From an uncultured archaeon A07HR60 (lineage in GTDB: Archaea > Halobacteriota > Halobacteria > Halobacteriales > Haloferacaceae): DNA of 64,000 bases. Within the stretch, counting starts at the first letter, position 1. Each line of letters starts with the position of its first letter. Below the pieces are notes generated by a model. It was not told where the DNA came from, did no database searches, and saw nothing but the letters and a program-made list of their open reading frames with translations. The stretch lies in contig KI543227.1 of NCBI GenBank assembly GCA_000496235.1, positions 45,084 to 109,083 on the forward strand. The letters run 5' to 3'. A program made the translations under genes and the position numbers. Positions 28,707 through 40,983 of the stretch are shown in pieces.

Positions 28707-29765
28707 TCAGTCTAGGTCTGCTCCCACGGCGTCGGTGATGGAATCGAATCCATCGCGGTCGAGTAGATCGATCAGTCCCCGGTTGATCTGTCTGGCTACA
28801 CCGGGTCCCTCGTAGATGAACGCTGTGTACAGCTGGACGAGATCTGCCCCCGCTCTGATTTTGGCGTAGGCTCCCTCTGCGTCGGCCACTCCTCCAACAC
28901 CGATTATCGGGACATCCACTCGCCGGGCGACGAACTCGGTCAGGCCCGTGGCTGTTCCCTCGATTGGGGCTCCCGAGAGACCACCTCGTTCAGCTTGTTG
29001 TGGATTCTCGAGATCACCTGGGCGAGCGGTCGTGGTATTTGAGGCGACGACTCCGTCGAGACCAAGTTCCGTGACTACCTGTAGCGCATCTTCGATGGCC
29101 GGCCGTTGGAGATCCGGGGATAACTTCACCAACAGTGGGCCCGCACCCGCTGACTGGAGTTGGCCGAGAATTTCTTCAAGTGCCTCGCGGTTCTGCAGTG
29201 AACGGAGCCCTGGTGTATTGGGACTAGACACGTTGACGACGAAATAATCACCCGCGTCGGCGACCTGTTCGTAGGTGTACTGGTAGTCTGCCGCTGCCTC
29301 TTCTAACGGCGTCGATTTTGACTTTCCAATGTTGACACCCACGGGAATGTCCGGATCGGGCTCGTTGTCGAGCCGCGCTCCGACTGTATCGGCTCCCTCG
29401 TTATTGAACCCCAGCCGATTGATCAGCGCATTGTCTTCCGGGAGTCGGAACAATCGCGGCTGCGGATTTCCAGGCTGTGCCTCGGCAGTAACCCCGCCAA
29501 CTTCGACATGACCGAACCCAAGTGAACCCAGCACACGCGGAATTTTTGCGTTCTTGTCGAATCCTGCTGCCACTCCAACGGGATTAGGGAACTGGTGTCC
29601 GAACGTCTCCGTGGTGAGACGATCGTTATCGACCCGGTATCGGCGGTTGAGCACGCCCGTGAGCGGTGTGTCTTGAACTGTCCGCAGTGCGCGCGTGCCC
29701 GCGTGATGGGCCGTCTCTGGTGGGAGCGCGAATAACGCCGGCTTGCAGAGATCGTATACGTTCAT
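28707..29765 (-). CDS. pyrD: Dihydroorotate dehydrogenase, class 2
   Basis: PyrD oxidises dihydroorotate to orotate in pyrimidine synthesis; class 2 enzymes are membrane-associated and quinone-dependent. The 352-residue protein from MNVYDLCKPA has the class 2 N-terminal helices (LFALPPETAHHAG), the FMN-barrel start NPVGVAAGFDKNA, the catalytic Ser in NVSSPNTPGLRSLQ, and the phosphate-binding GVGGVADAEGAYAKIRAGA near the end. A GTG two codons upstream (29771) is an alternative start. Monocistronic, with a long empty region upstream. Confidence 0.96.
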   Translation of the reverse strand: MNVYDLCKPALFALPPETAHHAGTRALRTVQDTPLTGVLNRRYRVDNDRLTTETFGHQFPNPVGVAAGFDKNAKIPRVLGSLGFGHVEVGGVTAEAQPGNPQPRLFRLPEDNALINRLGFNNEGADTVGARLDNEPDPDIPVGVNIGKSKSTPLEEAAADYQYTYEQVADAGDYFVVNVSSPNTPGLRSLQNREALEEILGQLQSAGAGPLLVKLSPDLQRPAIEDALQVVTELGLDGVVASNTTTARPGDLENPQQAERGGLSGAPIEGTATGLTEFVARRVDVPIIGVGGVADAEGAYAKIRAGADLVQLYTAFIYEGPGVARQINRGLIDLLDRDGFDSITDAVGADLD

Positions 29766-30424
29766 ACTCACTCATAAGGGGGACAGACTCAAGAATCCGC
29801 CGAACTAGCCCAATAGTCAGCACGGCTCATTCCGATAGCCTCAGCGAGCACCTCCTGATAGCCTGAACAAACTTGGGAAGCGCACGTGTCTCACGAATAA
29901 CCTCGATCGGATCACAGTTGATTCTTGTTCGGGTTCATCTCATATTATGTCGCATTCATCCCAGCGCTGATGCGTGAGGCTTTCTACGCGCCCACCCGCA
30001 ACCAGTGACGAATGATAAAAACAGACCGTTCGATTCAGGCCGATGAAATTACATCTAGGTGGTCTCTCTGCTTCCCGCTCAATCAATTCACGATGACGAA
30101 GACCTGGCCGTTTAGCATGCTGAAACATCGTGTTTGCATCGCTCAATCTTATCACCACTCGCCGTTCGGGTCTCTCACTATCGAGAGAAGTGAACACAGA
30201 GCATATCTTCTGGTCAGTTGGTTCAGATCCAACAGCCTGTGGCCAACCGGCTTCCGGCCAGTGTGACATGTACGTGTCAGTCAGTTGCGCGCGCTACCTG
30301 AAACGCACTCAAAGTATGTGCATTTGCGTGTTAAAGCCCGCCTACTGGGGGTCTTGTCTCAATTTCTCAACTATCCGAGATATTCTAGTATATAAATGTC
30401 CGGGTCAGATTGCTGATTTTCCCG
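29766..30424. other. Long AT-richer intergenic region, no gene seen
   Basis: About 660 bases between pyrD and the MC1 gene. Base composition is visibly more AT-rich than the coding regions. A second TATA-like sequence (TATATAAAT, about 30390) sits 80 bp upstream of the MC1 gene. An open frame starting at 30130 runs into the MC1 gene but its upstream part has no coding character. Confidence 0.4.
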
Positions 30425-30466
30425 ATATATTTATAGTAGATTGTGTGTTGGCCACTCACGGAGGGA
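30425..30466 (+). promoter_or_regulatory. Promoter and ribosome site of the MC1 gene
   Basis: ATATATTTATA at 30425-30435 is a strong archaeal TATA box; transcription would start near 30457. GGAGGGA at 30460-30466 is a clear Shine-Dalgarno sequence five bases before the ATG at 30472. It decides the short start and suggests high expression. Confidence 0.7.
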
Positions 30467-30471
30467 CAATC

Positions 30472-30780
30472 ATGGTACGAGAAGACGGTAAACGGAACTT
30501 TGCACTTCGAGAGGGCCAGGGCGATGAAAACAGCGTATTTTCGGGCAATACGCCGCGTCAAGCGGCACTCAAGGCGGCACGCCGACTCAGCCCCGCCTCG
30601 TCGGAACGATCTGCTAACAAAACGGAACTCCGACTCCGTGAGAAGGGCACCGATAAAGTCCATATCTACGAGGGATGGGCGTGGGAAGAAGATGCACCCG
30701 ACAATAGCCCGGACTGGATGCCTGAGGAGATTACCGAAGCGAACGTCTCCAAACAGGGCATTAATCACCTCGAGGAGTGA
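30472..30780 (+). CDS. Non-histone chromosomal protein, MC1 family
   Basis: A 102-residue protein whose whole length matches MC1, the small DNA-bending chromatin protein of methanogens and haloarchaea. Diagnostic segments are NFALREGQGDENSVFSGNTP, PRQAALKAARRLSP, ELRLREKGTDKVHIYEGW and DWMPEEITEANVSK. MC1 is a monomer that binds and sharply kinks DNA and binds four-way junctions. The haloarchaeal form is less basic than the methanogen one, as seen here. Its strong promoter and ribosome site fit an abundant nucleoid protein. Alone between pyrD and the rRNA operon. Confidence 0.92.
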   Translation: MVREDGKRNFALREGQGDENSVFSGNTPRQAALKAARRLSPASSERSANKTELRLREKGTDKVHIYEGWAWEEDAPDNSPDWMPEEITEANVSKQGINHLEE

Positions 30781-31426
30781 CGCACGCGCGTTTCAGCCGC
30801 TCAATCTGTCCTTTTCGACGCATATAATCCCCGGCTAGTCACAACTGTAATTGCGCGGCTACCACGCGACGGGACCGACCGTGATAGCGGGGAATGACCG
30901 TCTGCCCTCCTACCGCGCAACACTGCATCTTCTCTGTCCCTGACTCACGAGGCTACGATTCTACGCCCGCCCAGTCAGCGTTGCCACCACGAGTCACTGC
31001 CACGGTCGTATCGACTGCTGTCGGACAAACCGGTATACTCGAACAAAAGCGGAGCTCGCCTAATTTATCTCGTGAATTATGGTGATGGTTTTCTACTGGC
31101 CACTAACCGATTTGACTCAGAACTGACTCTGCGCGACGACTGTTCGACAGTTTCCGGACACCTCTCGCCGACTTCTCGCTACCCGAACTGGTGACGTGTC
31201 TGACGCCAAGTCCCGTAGCATTTGCATCGGCCATCTCGCAAATAACTGTGAGTGTAGGGTGTTCACGACGTGCCGGCTCGTAATATCGTCTGGTCCCCGT
31301 GGCGGTTGTGTGTCAAAACCGACACACATGCCAAAATGTAGATCCGGTAACCTGGGGAACGCTCACGAACGTAACTCAGCGACTCGAGTGTTGTTGCATG
31401 AAACCGCCACCCACGACGGGGATAGA
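30781..31426. other. Region upstream of the rRNA promoters, no gene seen
   Basis: No coding frame is convincing. A T-run in GTCCTTTTCG (about 30808-30817) could terminate the MC1 transcript. AT-rich stretches at about 31060-31085 may hold further upstream rRNA promoters. Confidence 0.4.
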
Positions 31427-31439
31427 CCGATGGGATTAT
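31427..31439 (+). promoter_or_regulatory. Candidate rRNA promoter element, upstream copy
   Basis: CCGATGGGATTAT here is nearly repeated as CCGATGGGTTTAT at 31615-31627. Tandem promoters sharing a short conserved block with a TTAT TATA core are typical upstream of haloarchaeal rRNA operons. Inferred from the repetition and position. Confidence 0.5.
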
Positions 31440-31488
31440 CCGTGTGACAGTATTTTGTTGTGTTGTGAAAGCCCCAGACGGGGGCGCT

Positions 31489-31513
31489 CCGGGTGAGCAA
31501 ACTGCTCACTCGG
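31489..31513 (+). repeat. Hairpin in the rRNA leader region
   Basis: CCGGGTGAGCA (31489-31499) pairs with TGCTCACTCGG (31503-31513) around a 3-base loop, with one G-U pair. It lies between the two candidate promoter copies. No T-run follows, so it is not an obvious terminator. Confidence 0.6.
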
Positions 31514-31614
31514 GCACGAACCAACGTCTGTATCATGCAGTCGGTTGGTGGTGACACATCAGTGCAAACATGACCCAATCCACTGGGACAATGATTGCAC
31601 GAGGTGAGTGAGGT

Positions 31615-31627
31615 CCGATGGGTTTAT
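31615..31627 (+). promoter_or_regulatory. Candidate rRNA promoter element, proximal copy
   Basis: CCGATGGGTTTAT, the second copy of the block at 31427; TTTATGT resembles rRNA TATA boxes of haloarchaea. The expected transcript start near 31650 would leave both halves of the pre-16S processing stem in the transcript. The same bases also form a perfect hairpin (31616-31636). Confidence 0.55.
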
Positions 31628-31709
31628 GTCCCATCGAGCGCCTACACTTATATCCGCGAAGATGAGGATTCCACCCCTCCGGTACGCCGGCAAGATGGAA
31701 TCTGATGTG

Positions 31710-31739
31710 AGCCTCGATGATTCGGTGTCACTCGGCACG
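31710..31739 (+). other. Pre-16S processing stem, 5' half of bulge-helix-bulge
   Basis: Positions 31710-31724 pair with 33485-33499 (14 of 15), GTGT 31725-31728 pairs with GCAC 33478-33481, and TCGGCACG 31732-31739 pairs with 33470-33477. This leaves a three-base bulge CAC (31729-31731). That is the archaeal BHB geometry: two 3-base bulges on opposite strands separated by 4 bp. EndA should cut inside the bulge, about 115 bases before the mature 16S end. Confidence 0.85.
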
Positions 31740-31844
31740 TCCGAATGACGCCGAACTCGGACCACGCAATGGTGATCTGTGTCTGTTCAAGACACTTGAT
31801 CTCGCCAAACCCCCTCCAACCGGGAATCAGGTTGGGAGGTTATC

Positions 31845-33315
<1,471 letters not shown>

Positions 33316-33469
33316 ACAGACCGAGACTCACTCACACCCACGACCGCCGTGAGCGTGAGTGAGCTCACATCTGCAGACTGACGTGACACTCCGTCGCGTC
33401 AGCCTGCAGTGCGATGCAGTGCGGTGCAATACGATGCGATTTGGCGTGTGTCCGTGTTCGCCGATTGGT

Positions 33470-33499
33470 CGTGCCGGGCACTTTCGAACCATCGAGGCT
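33470..33499 (+). other. Pre-16S processing stem, 3' half of bulge-helix-bulge
   Basis: Complement of 31710-31739. CGTGCCGG (33470-33477), GCAC (33478-33481), a three-base bulge TTT (33482-33484), then 33485-33499. One A-C mismatch (31720 with 33489) interrupts the outer helix. The cut here would release the 16S precursor about 168 bases beyond the mature 3' end. Confidence 0.85.
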
Positions 33500-33527
33500 T
33501 ACACTGCGGCTCCACTTACGTGGAATT

Positions 33528-33586
33528 TGGTCCGATACTCGACGGGAGTCCCATCATTGGGTCCGGTTCGACTCCGGATGGACCGA
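33528..33586 (+). pseudogene. tRNA-like relic in the 16S-23S spacer
   Basis: A perfect T-arm (TCCGG TTCGACT CCGGA, 33562-33578) with canonical TTCGA loop is followed by TGGACCG and A. A seven-pair acceptor stem forms with TGGTCCG at 33528-33534 (two G-U pairs). A 4-bp D-like arm (ACTC/GAGT, 33537-33549) is present. The anticodon arm is shrunk to 3 bp with a 4-base loop, and the total is 59 bases instead of about 73. It lies between the 16S and 23S processing cuts, where most haloarchaea carry tRNA-Ala. It has no usable anticodon loop, so I call it a degenerate tRNA. Confidence 0.6.
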
Positions 33587-33699
33587 TCTACGGCCACCGT
33601 TAGGTGGCTTGACGAATCTATGCACCATCCCGGGTAACCGTGGTTGGGAAGGGACGAACGCGCACTGCCTGCACTACAGGCGCGTGATGAGACCGTGTA

Positions 33700-33729
33700 T
33701 ACGTGCGATCCAGGCGTCCACTGGACCCG
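33700..33729 (+). other. Pre-23S processing stem, 5' half of bulge-helix-bulge
   Basis: TACGTGCGATCCAG (33700-33713) pairs perfectly with 36687-36700, GCGT (33714-33717) pairs with GCGT (36680-36683, two G-U), and CTGGACCCG (33721-33729) pairs perfectly with 36671-36679. This leaves a three-base bulge CCA (33718-33720). The outer helix resumes with GACCGTG (33691-33697) and CACGGTC (36708-36714). Canonical BHB for EndA. Confidence 0.9.
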
Positions 33730-33750
33730 TTTTCCGGGTCCGATCATATT

Positions 33751-36655
<2,905 letters not shown>

Positions 36656-36670
36656 GGATCGACCCGGAAA

Positions 36671-36700
36671 CGGGTCCAGGCGTTATCTGGATCGCACGTA
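36671..36700 (+). other. Pre-23S processing stem, 3' half of bulge-helix-bulge
   Basis: CGGGTCCAG (36671-36679), GCGT (36680-36683), three-base bulge TAT (36684-36686), CTGGATCGCACGTA (36687-36700). Partner of 33700-33729; the expected EndA cut lies about 30 bases after the mature 23S end. Confidence 0.9.
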
Positions 36701-36782
36701 TTGACTTCACGGTCAGTTGCGCGAGTGCAGGCGCGCTCGTCACCGATACCGGCGTCCGACGGTTCGACTCCGTCGATCGGCA

Positions 36783-36904
36783 TAAAGGCGGCCAGAGCGG
36801 CGGGGACACACCCGTACCCATCCCGAACACGGAAGTTAAGCCCGCCAGCGTTCCGGCCAGTACTGGAGTGCGCGAGCCTCTGGGATCACCGGATCGCCGC
36901 CTCT
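36783..36904 (+). rRNA. rrf: 5S ribosomal RNA
   Basis: About 122 bases beginning near TAAAGGCGGCCAGAGCGG and ending GGATCGCCGCCTCT, with the conserved CCCATCCCGAACACGGAAGT loop and terminal helix GGCGGC/GCCGCC. It follows the 23S gene by about 130 bases as in other haloarchaeal rRNA operons. Confidence 0.95.
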
Positions 36905-36922
36905 CATTCATACTTCATTTCA

Positions 36923-36956
36923 TTTTTTCGCCGAGCGACAGCAGCATCGCTCGGCG
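36923..36956 (+). terminator. T-run plus hairpin after 5S rRNA
   Basis: Six consecutive T (36923-36928) follow the 5S gene, immediately before a perfect 10-bp hairpin (36929-36938 with 36947-36956, CGCCGAGCGA/TCGCTCGGCG). Archaeal RNA polymerase stops at T-runs, so this probably ends much of the rRNA transcript. The following 280 bases (36957-37235) show no gene. Confidence 0.6.
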
Positions 36957-37235
36957 TTCTGTATCCAGACGTGAGTACTGACCGTCACGGTACACGACCT
37001 AACACTGATATCAGCTTGTATGCCGACTGTCGACTGACTAGTCTACCCAACTCAGCGTTTCTGTGTTCAGGGGGATCACACACGTTAGCTGAATGGACAT
37101 TCTGTGTCGGTAAGTCGTAGGGTGACCCTCCGCGCCTGAGTGTTACTGATCACTAACGGACGTACGTACTGACGATTATGGGGTTCTGGCGGGGACCGCT
37201 ACACTTATTCGCATTACTAGACTAATCGCGATTGC

Positions 37236-37311
37236 GCCAAGGTGGCAGAGCCCGGTCATATGCGGTGGCCTGCAGAGCCGCTCTACGCCGGTTCGAATCC
37301 GGCCCTTGGCT
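37236..37311 (+). tRNA. tRNA-Cys (GCA)
   Basis: A 76-base cloverleaf: acceptor GCCAAGG/CCTTGGC, D-arm with a large loop, anticodon loop CTGCAGA with anticodon GCA at 37272-37274, T-arm with GGTTCGAATCC, and discriminator U73 as required for cysteine. No intron; CCA is not encoded. tRNA-Cys after 5S rRNA is the usual haloarchaeal operon end, but the T-run after 5S suggests it may have its own promoter. Confidence 0.95.
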
Positions 37312-37592
37312 TTCGACGTCCGTGGCGACTCCGTTTTGCTCAGCGGCTGACGCCGCGTCTGTGAGGCCAAGAGCGTCCTGCGTACGTCGGCACTTGCAGA
37401 CACAGACCACATATAAGTCAGATCCGCAGTGTCCACGGGAATGCAGCTGTGGATACTGAACTGAATACCGTAGACGATTCCATGAGGACGGCACTTTCTT
37501 AAATCGGATTCATCCTGCGGCGACGGACGCCGGGATTATCGAATCTCGATACTGCGAGTGGCTCGGCCTGAGTGGTTCTCAGTGGCTTTCAC

Positions 37593-38813
37593 TCAGGCAG
37601 GGGATTCGGTCTCGGTGACCTCGCGAGCGATCTCCATCATCTGGTCTGCTGCCTTGTCCCAGGTGTACTGTTGTGCTTGAACTCGCCCACGGTTGGTCAG
37701 TGTGTCAGATAACTCGTCATCTGTCAGCACCGTCTCGATCCCCTCGCGAATCGCCGAAATGTCGTGGGGATCGACCAACATCGCGGCGTCTCCACACACT
37801 TCCGGTAACGCGGTGGTGTTACTCGTCACTACCGGTGTCCCCATCGCCATCGCCTCCAGCGGCGGGATCCCGAATCCCTCGTACAATGACGGAAACGCGA
37901 AACAGGCTGCGTTCTCGTACAGTGTTCGGAGTTCGGCATCGGAGACGAAGCCGACCGAGGTGAGTGCCGCATCACGCTCATCTGCCGCGTCTACATCGAT
38001 CTGCTGAAAAATCCGCTTTGGGGACGGGCCGGCCATCACCAACTCGTGAGGGAGTGTCGTGTCCCGTTTGAGCTGTGCGAATGCTTCGATCAGCCCTCCA
38101 ATGTTTTTGCGCGGATTGATCGATCCCACGAAGAGCACGTACTGTTCTGGGAGGTCTGTCTCACGGATATTCGACCCTGCGTGGCGCGTTTCCGCTGTGA
38201 CTGGCGAATTGGCCCCCATCGACTGTTGGTCGCCTTGGACTGACTGGGGGGTTTCGACCGTGGCCCCCGTCTGTGCGGCGTCGAGATACGGCTTGCTCAA
38301 CCCGTTGTGCATGACGCGGACATCGCCCGATTCGACGGGCAAGGACTCCACGATCTCGGTTTTTGAAAACTCAGCGTTAGTCGTGACAATATCCGCAACT
38401 GACACCACTCTTGGGACGGTCGTTTGTCGATACAGACGGTGTAAGCCAGCTGACCGGCCCTGGATCGCGCCTGTTTCGTGGAGCCAGACGACGGTCGGAT
38501 ACGGTGTCTCGTGGAGTGGGCCATTCCCATTCGGTGCGAGGAGCACGTCAACACCGCTCAGTGATGCCCGCCGAGGGAGAATGGCTCGCTCCCACGCCAC
38601 TCCGTACAGTTGCGAATCGACGACATATCCCGTCGAATCAAGCGGGAGATTGGGAAACTGCTGTTTCACGCTCGGATGGCCGAAGAGGACGATTTCGGTA
38701 TCCGCGCGCGCAGAGAGTGCATGAACCAGTTGGGTTGGCGCTTGAACCGCTCCACCCGGCTCGTCGACGGTGAATGTTCTTGTATTGATACCAATTCGAA
38801 TAGTCTCTCCCAT
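37593..38813 (-). CDS. Glycosyltransferase family 4
   Basis: 406 residues with the GT-B fold. The N-terminal domain starts GINTRTFTVDEPGGAVQAP, and the C-terminal nucleotide-sugar domain has QYVLFVGSINPRKNIGG and the E-x7-E motif EGFGIPPLEAMAMGTPVV. It transfers a sugar from an activated donor, probably to a lipid carrier or glycan on the cytosolic face; the sugar cannot be told. A linker of about 30 polar residues (QSVQGDQQSMGANSP) separates the two domains. It stands alone between tRNA-Cys and the NUDIX gene. Confidence 0.9.
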   Translation of the reverse strand: MGETIRIGINTRTFTVDEPGGAVQAPTQLVHALSARADTEIVLFGHPSVKQQFPNLPLDSTGYVVDSQLYGVAWERAILPRRASLSGVDVLLAPNGNGPLHETPYPTVVWLHETGAIQGRSAGLHRLYRQTTVPRVVSVADIVTTNAEFSKTEIVESLPVESGDVRVMHNGLSKPYLDAAQTGATVETPQSVQGDQQSMGANSPVTAETRHAGSNIRETDLPEQYVLFVGSINPRKNIGGLIEAFAQLKRDTTLPHELVMAGPSPKRIFQQIDVDAADERDAALTSVGFVSDAELRTLYENAACFAFPSLYEGFGIPPLEAMAMGTPVVTSNTTALPEVCGDAAMLVDPHDISAIREGIETVLTDDELSDTLTNRGRVQAQQYTWDKAADQMMEIAREVTETESPA

Positions 38814-38984
38814 ACATTCTCTTCACCGTCTGGTAACCACACCTCGTCTCAACATTGAGGTACCCCGCTTCATCTACCCCGACGTTACCACGTTCGCGGA
38901 CAACCTTTGCCAGCGTGTCCTGCATGTCACGGTGTGACTAGCCAGCCCCGCTCTTCGCGCAGGCCCGGTCAATGACCGGCAAAC

Positions 38985-39404
38985 TCACTTAGGAGCCGCT
39001 GGGCTCGTTGTCTGTCGCACAGCCTCGGCGAGAGGATCGAGCATCAGCTCGGGAACGGCGGCTGGACGGTGCCATTCGACACCGACGATCCCTTCTCTCT
39101 CGTCTGGGGCCGGCTCTCCGTGGAGTCTGACGGCGAACAGCTCGTACTCCGTCGTCGCGTCGATACTCTGGTGCGTGTACGAACAAGAGCCGAGACAGTT
39201 TCCGACTGTCCCGGCACAACCGAGTTCTTCGCTTAGCTCGCGTTTCACCGCGTCGTGAGTTGACTCGCCGGGTTCGATACCGCCCCCCGGGAGCGAATAG
39301 TAAATCGACCCGTCACTCCGCCGCTCACGGGTGACCAGCACCTCACTACCGCGCTGGATGAACGCCTTCGCACCGTCTCGGTGTGAACTCCTCGTGATGG
39401 ACAT
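38985..39404 (-). CDS. NUDIX hydrolase
   Basis: A 139-residue protein from MSITRSSHRD. The NUDIX box GGGIEPGESTHDAVKREL followed by SEELGC matches GX5EX7REUXEEXGU, so it should hydrolyse a nucleoside diphosphate linked to another moiety with Mg2+. The substrate cannot be predicted. The frame extends upstream to 39443 without conservation. It shares orientation with the glycosyltransferase 170 bp downstream and could act on sugar nucleotides, but that is inference. Confidence 0.88.
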   Translation of the reverse strand: MSITRSSHRDGAKAFIQRGSEVLVTRERRSDGSIYYSLPGGGIEPGESTHDAVKRELSEELGCAGTVGNCLGSCSYTHQSIDATTEYELFAVRLHGEPAPDEREGIVGVEWHRPAAVPELMLDPLAEAVRQTTSPAAPK

Positions 39405-39514
39405 ATTCGTTGTACGTCCACTAATGACAAGGCAAACACACAACCCAGATCACACACGATGGGATATGCTCAGGGTGACTGGTTGGCCGGGCCCAAACCG
39501 TTCCCGGCGAGCAT

Positions 39515-39782
39515 TCACCTGTCCGGCAATTCGACCGTGGCAGCGACCACAGTCTCAGTGTCGCCGGCAGCGGTCGGTGGTGTCACTCGGTCTGACGCGG
39601 GTACGACGGCAACGAGATAGCCGTCATCTGGTGGTTTCTTGAGGAGCGTCGCCAGCGGCGCATAGACAAAATTCTGTAGTAGAACGTGGCAGGTCGGTCG
39701 ATGCTCTCGACAGCGTCGCGTCTTTCCCCTGACGCACGACCGTGGGAGTCACTGTCGCGCCAGTCTGTTCAATTCGAGCGAT
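39515..39782 (-). pseudogene. Possible decayed gene, coding-like in two frames
   Basis: On the minus strand, one frame (39624-39782) reads IARIEQTGATVTPTVVRQG and another (ending at the TGA 39515-39517, from about 39709) reads LKKPPDDGYLVAVVPASD and AGDTETVVAATVELPDR. Both have the acidic, Ala/Val-rich look of haloarchaeal protein, and together they suggest one protein broken by a frameshift. No start codon fits either piece. Unrecognised family. It could also be chance in GC-rich DNA. Confidence 0.3.
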
Positions 39783-39999
39783 CTACGAGCCAGCCTCCCG
39801 GACTCCACCGAGCTGGATGTGGATGTGGATTCGCGCGGGAGCGAACGAGTCAGGAATCAACTACGTTGACATATTCGAAGAATCGGTCGATTGGCGGCCG
39901 CCATGTTGGCACGACGAGAGTGAGGTCGGTGTCTTCTGGCACGGTGAAGACGCGTGGAGTGCACTGAGAGAAGCCGTCAGCGGGGTGAGTGGCGGGTAA
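39742..39999 (+). CDS. Possible small hypothetical protein
   Basis: An 85-residue frame with GTG start. The second half (GINYVDIFEESVDWRPPCW, then HDESEVGVFWHGEDAW) is acidic, Trp-rich and has GC-rich third positions, so it may be real coding sequence; the first half is less convincing. It overlaps the decayed minus-strand frames and ends 27 bases before the stop of the convergent GT2 gene. No family is recognised. It may be a remnant whose true N-terminus is lost. Confidence 0.3.
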   Translation: MGVTVAPVCSIRAIYEPASRTPPSWMWMWIRAGANESGINYVDIFEESVDWRPPCWHDESEVGVFWHGEDAWSALREAVSGVSGG

Positions 40000-40026
40000 T
40001 AGGTTGTGGCTGCAGCAGCGAGACGA

Positions 40027-40899
40027 TCAGGCGAAGAGGCCGGCTATCATCCGGACAGCGGCGGCATTTCGCCCCCACTCGCCGAACATGAACCGGACAT
40101 GGCGCCAGCCATCGCGGAAACTCTCCAGTTCTGCTTCCCCGACACGGGGGTGATACGTGATCGGAACCTCCTCAACCTGGAGATCCTCGCGAGCGGCGTT
40201 GATCAGCATCTCTGACGCGAATTCCATCCCCGTCGTCTCCGGGTCAATATCAGCGAGTGCGTCGCTCGTGAACACGCGGAAGCCGGAGTGAGCATCCGAG
40301 AATTCAGCGTCGAACAGCGTGTTCAGCAGTCGCGTGAGCATCGGATTGCCGACGTACTGGTGGAGCGGTGGCATCGCCTCGGGTCGGATCTCTCCGTCCA
40401 ATCGGGAGCCGATCACCATGTCGGCATTCGTCTCCAGCATCGTCCGAATGAGTTTCGGCAGTTCCGAGAAGTCGTACGTGGTGTCGGCGTCACCCATGAC
40501 GATGATATCGCCGCGTGCCTGCGTGAAGCCGTCTAGATAGGCGGCCCCGTAGCCACTGCGGTCGGGTTCGGTGACGATAGCGCCGTGATTCCGGGCAATA
40601 TCAGGTGTCCTGTCGGTCGAGGAGTCGGCCACGATTATCTCACCAGAGACGTCCAGCTCTTGCAGTGCTCCGATGACCGCTTTTAGTACCTCTGCGATAC
40701 CGTCCTCCTCGTTGAGCGTCGGGATGACGATCGAAAGGGTTGGGTCGAACGATGATGCTGGGCCACAGAGTGTGAACTGATTAGTTTCAGATTCGAGGGC
40801 GTCCGTACCAGACTCGTGGGCGGCCTCGAGAGTTGGAGCTTCAGTGCTGATATCTTGGGTTGATTCTGTCTGCTGACGCGGTGTCTGCTGCCGTGACAT
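40027..40899 (-). CDS. Glycosyltransferase family 2, dolichol-phosphate-mannose-synthase-like
   Basis: 290 residues. After an about 50-residue polar N-terminal extension the GT-A domain starts LSIVIPTLNEEDGIAEVLKA. The nucleotide-sugar aspartates lie in VADSSTDRTPDIA and the DxD motif is IVMGDADTTYDF. The DPM1-like HSGFRVFTSDAL and a C-terminal RHVRFMFGEW segment follow. Such enzymes load a hexose on dolichol phosphate for archaeal N-glycosylation or glycolipids. No transmembrane anchor is obvious at the C-terminus. Donor and acceptor are not deducible. Convergent with the doubtful ORF at 39742. Confidence 0.9.
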   Translation of the reverse strand: MSRQQTPRQQTESTQDISTEAPTLEAAHESGTDALESETNQFTLCGPASSFDPTLSIVIPTLNEEDGIAEVLKAVIGALQELDVSGEIIVADSSTDRTPDIARNHGAIVTEPDRSGYGAAYLDGFTQARGDIIVMGDADTTYDFSELPKLIRTMLETNADMVIGSRLDGEIRPEAMPPLHQYVGNPMLTRLLNTLFDAEFSDAHSGFRVFTSDALADIDPETTGMEFASEMLINAAREDLQVEEVPITYHPRVGEAELESFRDGWRHVRFMFGEWGRNAAAVRMIAGLFA

Positions 40900-40983
40900 A
40901 CACGAATATACACGGGTGATACATGTGTTTTGACAGTAGCCTCGACATCACCCGGACCGGTGGGGTAAAGACCACCGACGCAC

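Noticed and set aside
33316-33750. Complete tRNA-Ala in the 16S-23S spacer
   Set aside because: I searched for acceptor, anticodon (TGC) and T-arm signals. Only the shortened tRNA-like relic at 33528-33586 is present and it lacks an anticodon loop.
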